Position numbers and translations under genes: made by a program
From: Gemmatimonadota bacterium
Lineage (GTDB): Bacteria > Gemmatimonadota > Gemmatimonadetes > Gemmatimonadales > GWC2-71-9
Length of the DNA stretch: 34,508 nucleotides
Direction of reading: 5' to 3'
Assembly: GCA_016794805.1 (NCBI GenBank)
Contig: JAEUJI010000318.1
Span: 1-34,508 of the forward strand
Notes under the pieces: generated by a model
What the model was told of the DNA's origin: nothing
Database searches by the model: none
Seen by the model: the letters and a program-made list of their open reading frames with translations, nothing else
Shown: piece by piece, positions 1 through 7,529 of the stretch
Layout: each line of letters starts with the position of its first letter
How positions within the stretch are numbered: the first letter of the stretch is position 1

Positions 1-23
1 AAGGTAGCGATAGCGACGGTACG

Positions 24-74
24 GACGGTAGCGACGGTACCGTCCCTACCGTCGCTACCGTCGCTACCGTCGTT
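24..74. repeat. Perfect inverted repeat plus 9-nt tandem repeats at the 3' side of the first gene
   Basis: The arms 24-39 and 47-62 are perfectly complementary (16 bp) around a 7-nt loop. The right arm runs into three copies of the 9-mer ACCGTCGCT (48-56, 57-65 and 66-74, the last with one change). Related words lie further left. The element abuts the stop codon of the leftward gene ending at 73, so it could act as a transcription terminator hairpin, although no T-run follows. It resembles the GACGG-rich palindrome at 9464-9500. Function is inferred from position only. Confidence 0.7.
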
Positions 75-1452
75 ACCTCCCCAGCACATGCCTGAGCGCC
101 GGTCCCAGCTCCGCGTGGCGGAATGTGTATCCCGATTCCCGCAGCCGCTCGGGGATCACCCGGAGGCTCGCGAGCAGCAACTCGTCGGCCATCTCGCCGA
201 CCGCGAGCCGGAGCGCCGCCGCCGGGACCGCGAAGATCGTCGGGCGGCCCAGCACCTGGCCCAGCACCCGGGTGAACTCGGCATTGGTCACCGGCATCGG
301 CGCGGTGAAGTTCACCGGGCCGCCGAGCGCCGGGGTGCCGAGGGCGTGATGGATGGCGCCCACGACATCGTCGATTCCGATCCAGCTCATGTACTGCCGC
401 CCGTTCCCCAGCCGCCCGCCGACCCCGGCCTGGAAGGGACGGAGCATCTGCTCCATTCCCCCGCCGGCCGGCGTGAGCACCAGCCCGATCCGGGCATGCA
501 CGGTGCGGATTCCGGCCTGTTCCGCGGCGGCGGTCGCGCCCTCCCACGCCTGTCCGACCTGCTCCACGAACATCAGGTCGGGGCCGGTGTGGAGCGGCGT
601 GGTCTCCAGCAGCGCCGTGTCCCCGCGGTTGCCATAGACCCCGACGGCGCTGGCGGAGACCAGCACCCGTGGCCGGTCGGGCAGCGCCGCGAGGCGTTCG
701 GCGAGGAGCGCGGTGCCCTGGACCCGGCTCTCGAGGATGCGGCGCCGTTGTGCCGGGGACCAGCGGGCCCCGGCAATGGACTCCCCCGCCAGGTGCACCA
801 CCGCGTCCACCCCGGCGAGCGCGGCCGGGTCCAGCTCGCCCTGCGCGGGATCCCAGCGGAAGGCGTCCGGCCCCGGCGTGCCGCGACCCAGCCGGCGCAC
901 CCGGTGGCCGCCGGTAGACAGGAAGGCGGTGAGCGCCTGGCCCAGGAGGCCGGAGGCCCCGGTCACCAGGACGGTGAGCGGCCCCATGGCCTGCAGCCGC
1001 CGGTGGCTGGCGAGGTCGGCGGCGATGGTCGCATGGCGGTAGCGGAAGCTCCGTGTCAGGCGCCGCTCGACGCTCCCGGCCGCCATCTCGCCGGCGGCGC
1101 CGAAGGGGAGCTCGTACTCGACCTGGTCCACGTAGCGGCAGCGGTCCGGCCCCACCGGCTCGAAGCGATGGGTGTGCATCCACCGGGTGAACGGCCCCTC
1201 CACCTGCTGGTCCACGAAGTACACCCCCTCCTCGCCCCCGAGGTGCCGGGCCACCCAGCGCTGCCGGGTCGGGCCGATGGGAATCTCGAGGACCACGGTC
1301 CCGCGGGTGAGGTCGCCGCGCCGCTCCAGGATCCGCACCGGCTCCCACGGCGGGGTGAGCCGCTCCAGCGCGCCCGGGCGGGTGTGCCATTCCCAGAGCA
1401 CGCCGGCGGGGAAGGGGAGTTCGGTGGCCAGCTCGAATCGGTGGGTCGCCAT
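73..1452 (-). CDS. SRPBCC cyclase/dehydrase domain fused to TIGR01777-type NAD(P)-dependent epimerase
   Basis: A two-domain protein of 459 aa. Residues 1 to about 155 look like a START/SRPBCC ligand-binding cup (opening MATHRFELATELPFP). From about 160 an SDR epimerase of the TIGR01777 (YfcH-like) type follows, with the nucleotide-binding motif GASGLLG at 165-171, the conserved MSWIGIDDVVGAI stretch, and a C-terminal DUF1731-like tail ending in a GYTFRH motif. Fusions of these two domains are known in the family; the substrate is not. The reading frame continues upstream, but ATG 1452 is preferred because it begins exactly at the SRPBCC fold and the upstream residues are low-complexity. A -10-like TATCTT lies about 30 bp upstream. 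It appears to be a single-gene unit. Confidence 0.88.
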   Translation of the reverse strand: MATHRFELATELPFPAGVLWEWHTRPGALERLTPPWEPVRILERRGDLTRGTVVLEIPIGPTRQRWVARHLGGEEGVYFVDQQVEGPFTRWMHTHRFEPVGPDRCRYVDQVEYELPFGAAGEMAAGSVERRLTRSFRYRHATIAADLASHRRLQAMGPLTVLVTGASGLLGQALTAFLSTGGHRVRRLGRGTPGPDAFRWDPAQGELDPAALAGVDAVVHLAGESIAGARWSPAQRRRILESRVQGTALLAERLAALPDRPRVLVSASAVGVYGNRGDTALLETTPLHTGPDLMFVEQVGQAWEGATAAAEQAGIRTVHARIGLVLTPAGGGMEQMLRPFQAGVGGRLGNGRQYMSWIGIDDVVGAIHHALGTPALGGPVNFTAPMPVTNAEFTRVLGQVLGRPTIFAVPAAALRLAVGEMADELLLASLRVIPERLRESGYTFRHAELGPALRHVLGR

Positions 1453-1482
1453 CGGCGCTCCGTGCGGTGGACGTACGGGCGC

Positions 1483-1488
1483 AAGATA
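1483..1488 (-). promoter_or_regulatory. Putative -10 element of the epimerase gene
   Basis: On the minus strand the string CTATCTTGCGCCCG begins about 36 nt upstream of the ATG. It closely resembles the region before citrate synthase (CTATCTTTGCGGCCCG, around 17947-17955). TATCTT fits both a sigma70 -10 and the TAnnTTTG form reported for Bacteroidetes. No convincing -35 was seen. Confidence 0.4.
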
Positions 1489-1565
1489 GGCGGACGGGCG
1501 GGCGGGCGAACAGGCGCTCGAGTTTGCCCAACGTTTGCGCCGATGCGTTTCAGTGGCATACTTCA

Positions 1566-1624
1566 ACCACGAAGATCACGAAGGGGCACGGCATTTCCTT
1601 CGTGCTCTTCGTGTGCTTCGTGGT
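1566..1624. repeat. Dispersed inverted repeat (ACCACGAAG...CTTCGTGGT type)
   Basis: The left arm 1566-1583 and right arm 1607-1624 pair at 16 of 18 positions. The centre carries additional CTTCGTG words (1600-1606). Repeats of this ACCACGAAGANCACGAAG form are a recurrent intergenic element in many environmental bacterial genomes, where both strands give spurious peptides such as TTKITKG and HEAHEEHEG. Here it lies between divergent genes, just upstream of the M1 peptidase, and could fold as a hairpin in its leader. Family membership is from recollection of the motif, not from a search. Confidence 0.7.
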
Positions 1625-1653
1625 CGATTGTTCCCCCTCTGCCCTGAGAACCC

Positions 1654-3564
1654 GTGCGCCGCCGCCAACTGCTCCAGTTCCTCGGCCTGATCATTGCCGC
1701 CCCCCTCGCCGCCCAGCAGGGGGACGACAGCTCGCCCTTCCGCCCCCTGCCGCTCCCCGCGCCGAACGCCGTGCGCACCGGTGCCGGCCGGCCCGGCCCC
1801 GGCTACTGGCAGCAGCGGGTGGACTACCGCATCCAGGCGACCCTCGATCCCGCCCGGCACCAGCTCCGCGGCCGGGCGGCGATTCACTACGTGAATCACT
1901 CCCCCGATCCGCTGCCGTACCTCTGGCTGCACGTGGAGCAGAACATCTGCGCCCCGGGCAGCGTGGCCAACGTCCTGGACCAGCCGCCGCTCATGTTCCT
2001 GGGGACGGCGTTCGACTTTTCCTGCAAGGGATTCGACGGCGGGCTCACCCTCGAGTCGCTCACCGCGGTGGGGCGGCCGCTCCGCCACACCGTGTACGGC
2101 ACCACCATGCGGGTGGACCTCCCGCGACCGATTCCCCCCGGCGGGATCTTCGACTTCGACGTCGCCTGGCGCTTCACCGTGCCCCCCTACGGCGCCGGCC
2201 GGATGGGGCGGGATGGCTCGCTCTATGAAATCGCGCAGTGGTACCCGCGGCTCGCGGTCTACGACGACGTGAAGGGGTGGAACCACGAGCCCTACATCGG
2301 GGCGGGGGAGTTCTACCTGGAGTACGGCCGCTACGACGTGGCGCTCACCGTCCCCGCGGGCTTCATCGTGGCCGCCACCGGCACGCTGGACAATCCGCTG
2401 GAGGTGCTCACCGCCACCCAGCGCGCCCGGCTGCTCCGCGCCCGGACCTCCGACAGTACCGTCGCGATCATCGGCCGGGAGGAGGCGGGCCAGCCGCGCC
2501 GCACCCGGCCCCGGACCGCCGGCACCCTCACGTGGCGTTTCCACGCCGACAGCGTCCGGGACTTCGGCTTCGCCGCCTCCCCCGACTTCCGCTGGGACGC
2601 GAGCGGCTGGCGCGGCATCCTGGTGCACACCTACTACCGGCCCTCCGCCAGCCTCTGGCTCGAGGCCAACCGGATGGTGCGCGCCGCGCTCCGCTACTTC
2701 AGCGAGCAGTGGCACCACTATCCCTACCCGCAGATCTCGAGCGTCGAGGGACCCATCGAGGGGATGGAGTACCCGATGCTCACCTTCGACCCTGCCGGCC
2801 CGACGCGCGAGGACCTGCAGTGGGTGCTGGCCCATGAGCTGGGCCACCAGTGGATGCCGATGCTGGTCGGCTCCAACGAGCGGCTCTACCCCTGGATGGA
2901 CGAGGGCTTCAACACCTGGATGGACCTCGGGAACGCCGCCGAGTACTTCACCGGCACCCCCTACGGGGATTCGATCGAGGCCCACCCGCTGCATCTTCAC
3001 CGGGAGCACGCCCTCCCGGGGCTGGAGCAGCCGCTCATCGCGCGCCCGGTGGAGGTGAAGAACCTCTTCTGGACCGGCTACCAGAAGCCGGCGCTGATGC
3101 TCGGTCTCCTCCGGGACGAGGTGCTCGGCCGCGAGCGCTTCGATCCCGCGTTCCGGGAGTACCTCCGCACCTGGGCTTACAAGCACCCCACCCCCGCCGA
3201 CTTCTTCCGCCTGATGCGGGACCAGTCGGGGCAGGAACTCGACTGGTTCTGGCGCGGCTGGGTATATGGCACCGGCCGGCTGGACCAGGCGGTGGACTCG
3301 GTCCGGGCCCGCGGGGATTCGCTGACCGAGATCTACCTCTCCAGCCGCGGCGAGCTGGTCATGCCGGTCACCCTGGCCCTGGTGCTCGACTCCGGCGACG
3401 GCGCGCCGGTCACCCGCTACGTCCGGCTCCCGGTGGAGATGTGGAATCTGGGGAACCGGTTCACCTACCGGCATCGCGGTGGTGAAGCGGTGCGGAGCGT
3501 GGTGGTGGATCCGGAACGCACCCTCCCCGACGTGGAGCGGGGTAACAACCAGGCGGTGCCGTGA
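1654..3564 (+). CDS. Secreted M1-family (gluzincin) metallopeptidase
   Basis: Protein of 636 aa from a GTG start. Residues 1-21 form a signal peptide (basic MRRR, hydrophobic LLQFLGLIIAAPLA, Ala-Gln cleavage region). The zinc site is H394-E395-L-G-H398 with the third ligand E417 in WMDEGF, the exact HExxH-x18-E spacing of M1 peptidases. G370-M371-E372-Y373 corresponds to the exopeptidase GxMEN motif with the final Asn replaced by Tyr. The N-terminal half is the beta-saddle domain typical of M1 enzymes. It probably acts outside the cytoplasm as an aminopeptidase; substrate unknown. Its stop overlaps the next start (GTGA), so it is probably translationally coupled to the toxin-like gene. Confidence 0.92.
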   Translation: MRRRQLLQFLGLIIAAPLAAQQGDDSSPFRPLPLPAPNAVRTGAGRPGPGYWQQRVDYRIQATLDPARHQLRGRAAIHYVNHSPDPLPYLWLHVEQNICAPGSVANVLDQPPLMFLGTAFDFSCKGFDGGLTLESLTAVGRPLRHTVYGTTMRVDLPRPIPPGGIFDFDVAWRFTVPPYGAGRMGRDGSLYEIAQWYPRLAVYDDVKGWNHEPYIGAGEFYLEYGRYDVALTVPAGFIVAATGTLDNPLEVLTATQRARLLRARTSDSTVAIIGREEAGQPRRTRPRTAGTLTWRFHADSVRDFGFAASPDFRWDASGWRGILVHTYYRPSASLWLEANRMVRAALRYFSEQWHHYPYPQISSVEGPIEGMEYPMLTFDPAGPTREDLQWVLAHELGHQWMPMLVGSNERLYPWMDEGFNTWMDLGNAAEYFTGTPYGDSIEAHPLHLHREHALPGLEQPLIARPVEVKNLFWTGYQKPALMLGLLRDEVLGRERFDPAFREYLRTWAYKHPTPADFFRLMRDQSGQELDWFWRGWVYGTGRLDQAVDSVRARGDSLTEIYLSSRGELVMPVTLALVLDSGDGAPVTRYVRLPVEMWNLGNRFTYRHRGGEAVRSVVVDPERTLPDVERGNNQAVP

Positions 3565-4010
3565 GCCCGCAGCGGATGGCCCGGCTGGCGCTGGCCCTGC
3601 TGGTCGCGCTCGGCGTCTGGTTCTACAACCACGGGCGCAGGGGGTCCCCCGCGCCCGCGGAACCGGCGGCGCCACCGGTCGTGGTCGAGGCGCCGCCCGC
3701 GCCGGGCCATCCCGAGATCGGCTTTCGGAGCCGGACCGCCCTGACCGAACACTTCGCGAAGCACGGCGCGGAGTTCGGGCAGATCACCGAGGGGGAGTAC
3801 CTGCGCCGGGCCCAGGCGCTCCGGGACCGGCCGGCCGGGGGGGAGATCCTGGAGGCCCGACGGAGCGACAGGGTGGTGACGCGTTTCGATCGGGGTACCG
3901 GGGATTTCCTGGCCTTTGATCCGGACTACACGATCCGCACCTATTTCCGTCCGAACGACGGTGAGGCATACTTCAGGCGGCAGGCCAGGCGCCTGCCGGA
4001 CACCCCATGA
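3561..4010 (+). CDS. Membrane-anchored protein with a BECR-like (barnase/EndoU/colicin/RelE) nuclease toxin domain
   Basis: 149 aa with a GTG start overlapping the previous stop by 4 nt. Residues 7-22 form one hydrophobic segment (ARLALALLVALGVWFY), followed by a Pro/Ala-rich linker (29-50) and a compact domain of about 95 aa. That domain has HFAKHGAEFG (64-73), an EYLRRAQ helix and a strand series RFDRGTGDFLAFDPDY ending in IRTYFRPNDGEAYF. The pattern 'KHG..FG ... rfD..tg.F...ppd..I.TyFrP' is what I associate with the RNase-type C-terminal domains of contact-dependent and polymorphic toxins; assignment is by motif memory only. The conserved H64, H68, R108, T127 and R130 would be active-site candidates. 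The gene that follows may encode its neutralising partner. Confidence 0.5.
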   Translation: MSPQRMARLALALLVALGVWFYNHGRRGSPAPAEPAAPPVVVEAPPAPGHPEIGFRSRTALTEHFAKHGAEFGQITEGEYLRRAQALRDRPAGGEILEARRSDRVVTRFDRGTGDFLAFDPDYTIRTYFRPNDGEAYFRRQARRLPDTP

Positions 4011-4429
4011 CCCAGCGCACTTCCGGGCCCAACAACGATCCCGTCCGCGAGTACCTCCGGCGGAGCGGCGCCCCCTATTCGGTGGTGACCCAGGGGCTTC
4101 GCGGCCTGGTGGAGAACTGGGAGCGGGTGGTGGAGCAGGTCATCGCGGGCTACAACCTCGGCCTGGACGACTACCTCAACGACATGGACGCCCGCCAGCT
4201 CCTGGCCAACGCGCTGGAGCTGGCCCCGGACGAGTTCCGCGAGGCCTTCCGCCCCCGCGTCCATGACGCCGACATGCGCATCCGCCTTGAACTGGTCCCC
4301 GCCGGCCGCTGCCTCTGGGGCGGCATCGTGGCGGGGGAGGAAGGCTGGAACGAGGAGCGGAACTGGTGGTACTTCGAGCGTCCCCGGAACCCCGGACCGG
4401 CCCTGCGCCGGGAACTGGAAGAGACGTGA
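4007..4429 (+). CDS. Acidic protein, candidate immunity/antitoxin partner of the upstream toxin-like protein
   Basis: 140 aa, starting in an ATGA overlap with the upstream gene. There is no signal peptide or membrane segment, so it is predicted cytosolic. It is acidic overall (for example LGLDDYLNDMD and AGEEGWNEE), with helical N-terminal two thirds and a C-terminal WWYFERPRNPGP motif (W120-W121-Y122-F123). I know the 'WWYFR.P..PGP.L..eL' ending from small proteins encoded beside toxin-like ORFs, but I cannot name a Pfam family with certainty. Immunity/antitoxin is an inference from pairing, size and charge. A topology problem is that the upstream domain would face the periplasm if its anchor is N-in. 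It overlaps the next start by 4 nt (GTGA). Confidence 0.5.
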   Translation: MTQRTSGPNNDPVREYLRRSGAPYSVVTQGLRGLVENWERVVEQVIAGYNLGLDDYLNDMDARQLLANALELAPDEFREAFRPRVHDADMRIRLELVPAGRCLWGGIVAGEEGWNEERNWWYFERPRNPGPALRRELEET

Positions 4430-5337
4430 CGGACCGGCTGGCCCTCTTCAATGGCCTCGTGGTGATCCCGCTGGACGGGCGCCCGGTGGCCATCGGCCGC
4501 CTCCCCGAGTGTGATGTCATGCTCGAGGGGTGGGAGGTCTCGCGCCGGCACGCGCGGATCGTGCCCACCACCGCCGGCCCGCTGCTGGTGGACCGGAGCC
4601 GCTTCGGGACGTTCGTGAACCAGGCCCAGGTGGTGAGCCCGGTGCTGCTGGCCGCGGGAGACGTCATCCGCATCGGCCGCTACGAGGTGAAGGTGGACCT
4701 GGCGCCCGCCGGCCTGACCCTCCGCGGCGAACTCTCCACCCGGGGGCGCGTCGCGGGGTGGCTGGGCCGCTTCGGGCCCTCGGAACTGATGGGCGCAGCC
4801 GCCGCCGTGGCCGGCGCCTGGCTGGCCCAGGGCTTCGGCGGCGGGCGGATCACCATGGTCATCGCCGCGGTCGCGGCGGAGACCATCTGCTACTACGCGG
4901 CGCTGCTGCTGCGGGACCTGCGCTACGAGGCCCGGGAACGGCGCAACGCCGGACTCGGCTTCGGCCGTCGCGGCGTCGAGGATGTGGTGCAGAATCTCAT
5001 CCGCGAGTTCGGCGTGGCGGAGGCGGTGGACAGCCTGCTGCTCCGGCCCCTCGCCATCTATCTCGGCCTGAGCCTGCTGACGCTCCCCTGGGGCGTGCTC
5101 GCCGGCAAGGTGATCGCCGACTTCATCTTCTATGGGCCGGTCCTGGGGCGGCTGCACTGGCGCCTGGGCTCCCGCGGCGCCCCGCTCCGTGAGGTGGCGA
5201 GTCTTCGGAGCACCCAGGCGGTGCCGATCACCACGCTGGGGGATCTCCGCCTGCTCGACGACCCCCGCGAGGCTCGTCCCCTCCCCTCCGGCCCCGAGAG
5301 CGGCGGTACCTCCCGCTCCTCCGTCTCCGACGGCTGA
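4426..5337 (+). CDS. FHA-domain multi-pass membrane protein
   Basis: 303 aa from GTG 4426, overlapping the previous stop as GTGA; a farther in-frame start exists but lies inside the previous gene. Residues 5-90 form a forkhead-associated domain with the phosphothreonine-site signature G24-R25, S39..H42 and N65 (GR-[CDVMLEGWE]-S-RRH ... GTFVN). Four hydrophobic stretches follow (about 119-138, 142-162, 203-224 and 226-241) separated by a basic loop (RDLRYEARERR), then a disordered Ser/Gly/Pro tail. It should bind phospho-Thr peptides on the cytosolic face of the membrane. No Ser/Thr kinase or phosphatase gene is in the window. Partner unknown. Confidence 0.8.
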   Translation: MTDRLALFNGLVVIPLDGRPVAIGRLPECDVMLEGWEVSRRHARIVPTTAGPLLVDRSRFGTFVNQAQVVSPVLLAAGDVIRIGRYEVKVDLAPAGLTLRGELSTRGRVAGWLGRFGPSELMGAAAAVAGAWLAQGFGGGRITMVIAAVAAETICYYAALLLRDLRYEARERRNAGLGFGRRGVEDVVQNLIREFGVAEAVDSLLLRPLAIYLGLSLLTLPWGVLAGKVIADFIFYGPVLGRLHWRLGSRGAPLREVASLRSTQAVPITTLGDLRLLDDPREARPLPSGPESGGTSRSSVSDG

Positions 5338-5359
5338 ATCGGCCTTCCTCCGGGCTTCC

Positions 5360-6223
5360 ATGTCACGACTCTACGGCGCGCAGTCCATGGTGGCGCCGCT
5401 GCGGCGGGTGCTGGTACGCACCCCCGACACCGCCTTCGGCTCCGCCGATCCCGCCCGCTGGCACTACACCGCCACGCCGGACCCGGATCGCGCCCGGGCC
5501 GAGCATGCCGCCTTCGTGGCCCTGCTCGAACGTGCCGGCGCCGAGATCATCCGCCACGATGCCCCCCTCGCCGACCGCGCCGACGCCATTTTCGTGCACG
5601 ATCCGGTGCTGGTCACCGACCGCGGTGCAATCCTGCTCCGCATGGGGAAGCCGCTCCGGCGCGGGGAGGAGGAAGCGGTCGGTGCGGCGCTCGAGGCGGC
5701 GGGGGTGCCGGTGCTGGCGCGGCTCTCCGGTGCCGCCCTCGCCGAAGGTGGTGACTGTCTCTGGCTGGACGAGCGCACCCTCGCGGTGGGGCTCGGCTTC
5801 CGGACCAACACCGAGGGGTTGCGGCAGATCCAGGCCGCACTGGGCGCGGCGGTGGAGGTGGTGCCGGTCCAGCTCCCCTACGACCAGGGGCCGGTGGCCT
5901 GCCTGCACCTGATGTCGCTGATCAGCCTGGTGGCGGAGGACCTGGCGGTGGTCCACAGCCCGCTGCTGCCGGTGCCGTTCTGGGAGCTGCTCCGGGCCCG
6001 CGGCATCCGGATGGTGGAGGTGCCGCCCGGCGAATACGCCGCGATGGGCACCAACGTGCTGGCGCTGGCGCCGCGGCGCTGCCTGATGCTCGAGGGGTGC
6101 CCGGTGACCCGCGCCCGGCTGGAGGCCGCGGGGTGTGAGGTGCTGACCTATCGGGGGGAGGAGATCTCACGCAAGGCCGAGGGGGGCCCGACCTGCCTCA
6201 CTCGGCCGGTGCTGCGGGGGTAG
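5360..6223 (+). CDS. Dimethylarginine dimethylaminohydrolase / arginine deiminase-like amidinotransferase-fold enzyme
   Basis: 287 aa from ATG 5360, 22 nt after the FHA gene; no clear Shine-Dalgarno. The protein shows the guanidino-group-modifying enzyme pattern: VHDPVLV near residue 75, an EGGD motif (AEGGDCLWLD), H183 in CLHLMSL and the C-terminal nucleophile C279 in GGPTCLTRP. These enzymes hydrolyse methylarginine, arginine or related guanidino substrates through a covalent thiouronium intermediate. The size fits DDAH more than classic arginine deiminase (about 410 aa), but the substrate cannot be fixed here. An arginine decarboxylase gene lies about 1.3 kb downstream, so arginine metabolism is a plausible theme. 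Confidence 0.82.
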   Translation: MSRLYGAQSMVAPLRRVLVRTPDTAFGSADPARWHYTATPDPDRARAEHAAFVALLERAGAEIIRHDAPLADRADAIFVHDPVLVTDRGAILLRMGKPLRRGEEEAVGAALEAAGVPVLARLSGAALAEGGDCLWLDERTLAVGLGFRTNTEGLRQIQAALGAAVEVVPVQLPYDQGPVACLHLMSLISLVAEDLAVVHSPLLPVPFWELLRARGIRMVEVPPGEYAAMGTNVLALAPRRCLMLEGCPVTRARLEAAGCEVLTYRGEEISRKAEGGPTCLTRPVLRG

Positions 6224-6225
6224 CT

Positions 6226-6265
6226 CAATCGCCCAATCGCCCACCCGCCCAATCGCTGAACCGCC
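6226..6265. repeat. Degenerate 8-nt tandem repeat filling a convergent intergenic gap
   Basis: Five consecutive 8-mers with consensus CAATCGCC start at 6226: CAATCGCC, CAATCGCC, CACCCGCC, CAATCGCT, GAACCGCC. The array occupies essentially the whole gap between the stop codons of two convergent genes (6223 and 6266). There is no inverted repeat or T-run, so it does not look like a terminator. Confidence 0.75.
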
Positions 6266-7393
6266 CTACCCCCGTGCCACCGCCTGCCGGACCAGGATCA
6301 GGTCGGTGATGTTGTCCAGCGTGAGCAGCCCGACCACCCGGCCGGTGCTGTCGAGCACCGCGAGCGCCGGGAGATTGCTGGCCCGGAGCCGGTTGAGCGC
6401 CTCCTCGAACGGCAGCCCGAGCGGCAGGGTGGGGGCTCCCGTCGTCATCGCCGCGGAGACTGCCGAGTCGGGGCCACGGTGTGCCAGTCCCTTGATGAGG
6501 TTGTCCCGGGTGAGGAGCCCGGCGACCGCGCCGCCGCCGTCCACCACCGGAAACTCCCGCTGCTCGCCGTCGAGCAGGAGGTCCACCGCCTGCCGCAGCG
6601 TGGCGTAGACCGGGATGGTGTCGAACTTGGTGATCATCATCTGGTCCACGATGATCCCCTTGCCGGCGGCACGAGTCTCCACCGCCTGCGCCTCCGCCCC
6701 CGCCCCGAGGTACACGAAGACCGCGAGCAGGACCAGCATGAAGTCCTGGTTCACCAGCCCGAACACCCCGGCGCTCATCGCGAGGACCTGGCCCACCTTG
6801 GCGGCCACCCGCGTCGCCCGCACGTTCCCCATCCGGACCGACAGCACCGCCCGGAGGACCCGCCCGCCGTCCATCGGGTAGGCGGGGATCAGGTTGAACC
6901 CCATCAGGAAGAGGTTGATGGCCAGCAGGAAGAACCAGTAGCTCGAGAGCAGGAGGGAGATGCCCGTTGCGTCGCCGGTGAGCAGCGCCGGCACGGTGGT
7001 ACGGATCACGCCCAGCGGCTCCACGCCCCGGGACGCCAGGACCACGCAGATCAGGCCGGCGAGGGCCAGGTTCACCGCCGGCCCCGCGATCGCGATCAGG
7101 AACTCCTCCCGGGGCCGCTCCGGCAGCCGCTCCAGCCGGGCCACACCCCCGATCGGGAGCAGGACCACGTCCTTGGTCTGGATGCCGAACTGCCGGGCGG
7201 TGAGGATGTGGCCGTACTCGTGGAGCACCACGCAGGCGAAGACCGCCAGGGTGAACCCGATCACCTGTTGCGCCCCGGCGAGTCCGTCGGTGGAGAAGGC
7301 CTGCATGCCCTGGAGCACGAGGAGCAGGACGAACGTGAAGTGCACCTTCACGTCCACCCCGAAGAGCCGGACCAGCTTGAATGACCATGCCAT
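6266..7393 (-). CDS. M50B site-2 protease family intramembrane zinc protease with two CBS domains (Rip3/SpoIVFB-like)
   Basis: 375 aa. The N-terminal two thirds is polytopic membrane protein with the zinc motif H58-E59-Y-G-H62 inside a transmembrane helix (CVVLHEYGHILTARQFG) and the second conserved element NLIPAYPMDGGRVLRA, corresponding to the NPDG motif of the family. The C-terminal part (about 240-370) is a tandem CBS pair (TLRQAVDLLLDGEQREFPVVD...; LPALAVLDSTGRVVGLLTLDNI), which in relatives binds adenine nucleotides and may gate activity. It likely cleaves a membrane-bound regulator; no obvious substrate gene is adjacent. The ATG is preceded by CCCCCC and a -10-like TAGCTT with no ribosome binding site, so the mRNA may be leaderless. 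Confidence 0.92.
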   Translation of the reverse strand: MAWSFKLVRLFGVDVKVHFTFVLLLVLQGMQAFSTDGLAGAQQVIGFTLAVFACVVLHEYGHILTARQFGIQTKDVVLLPIGGVARLERLPERPREEFLIAIAGPAVNLALAGLICVVLASRGVEPLGVIRTTVPALLTGDATGISLLLSSYWFFLLAINLFLMGFNLIPAYPMDGGRVLRAVLSVRMGNVRATRVAAKVGQVLAMSAGVFGLVNQDFMLVLLAVFVYLGAGAEAQAVETRAAGKGIIVDQMMITKFDTIPVYATLRQAVDLLLDGEQREFPVVDGGGAVAGLLTRDNLIKGLAHRGPDSAVSAAMTTGAPTLPLGLPFEEALNRLRASNLPALAVLDSTGRVVGLLTLDNITDLILVRQAVARG

Positions 7394-7406
7394 GGGGGGA
7401 AAGCTA
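7394..7406 (-). promoter_or_regulatory. Putative -10 element directly abutting the M50 protease start (leaderless)
   Basis: Minus strand reads TAGCTT (7406 to 7401), T, CCCCCC, then ATG at 7393. With 7 nt between hexamer and ATG, transcription would begin at or beside the start codon. The same layout (TAGATT, TTCCCCCG, ATG) precedes the gene at 18042. Confidence 0.5.
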
Positions 7407-7493
7407 AACAGGTGCCCCGTTCGCGGGATTCCCGCCGCCCCCCGGGCGGGACCCGGCCCGGGGCGGGCACTTTCTCTGGCCCTTCCGTCCCGC

Positions 7494-7522
7494 TAGAATT
7501 TTCCCCCTCCCGACGCCCGGAG
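7494..7522 (+). promoter_or_regulatory. Putative speA -10 element and Shine-Dalgarno site
   Basis: TAGAAT at 7494-7499 is followed by TTTTCCCCC, resembling the promoter regions at 18028 and (minus strand) 7406. TTTCTC at 7471-7476 is a weak -35 candidate at 17-bp spacing. GGAG at 7519-7522 lies 7 nt before ATC 7530, a good Shine-Dalgarno distance for that codon and far from the first ATG at 7578. Confidence 0.45.
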
Positions 7523-7529
7523 CACCGCG

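Noticed and set aside
88-1647. 519-aa plus-strand frame opposite the epimerase gene
   Set aside because: No domain motif; Arg/Pro/Gly/His-rich composition typical of antisense frames in GC-rich DNA. The minus strand holds a clear two-domain enzyme.
3914-4264. Plus- and minus-strand overlapping frames over the toxin-like and partner genes
   Set aside because: The chosen frames join by ATGA/GTGA overlaps and have sensible composition; the alternatives are Arg/Pro/Gly-rich shadows.
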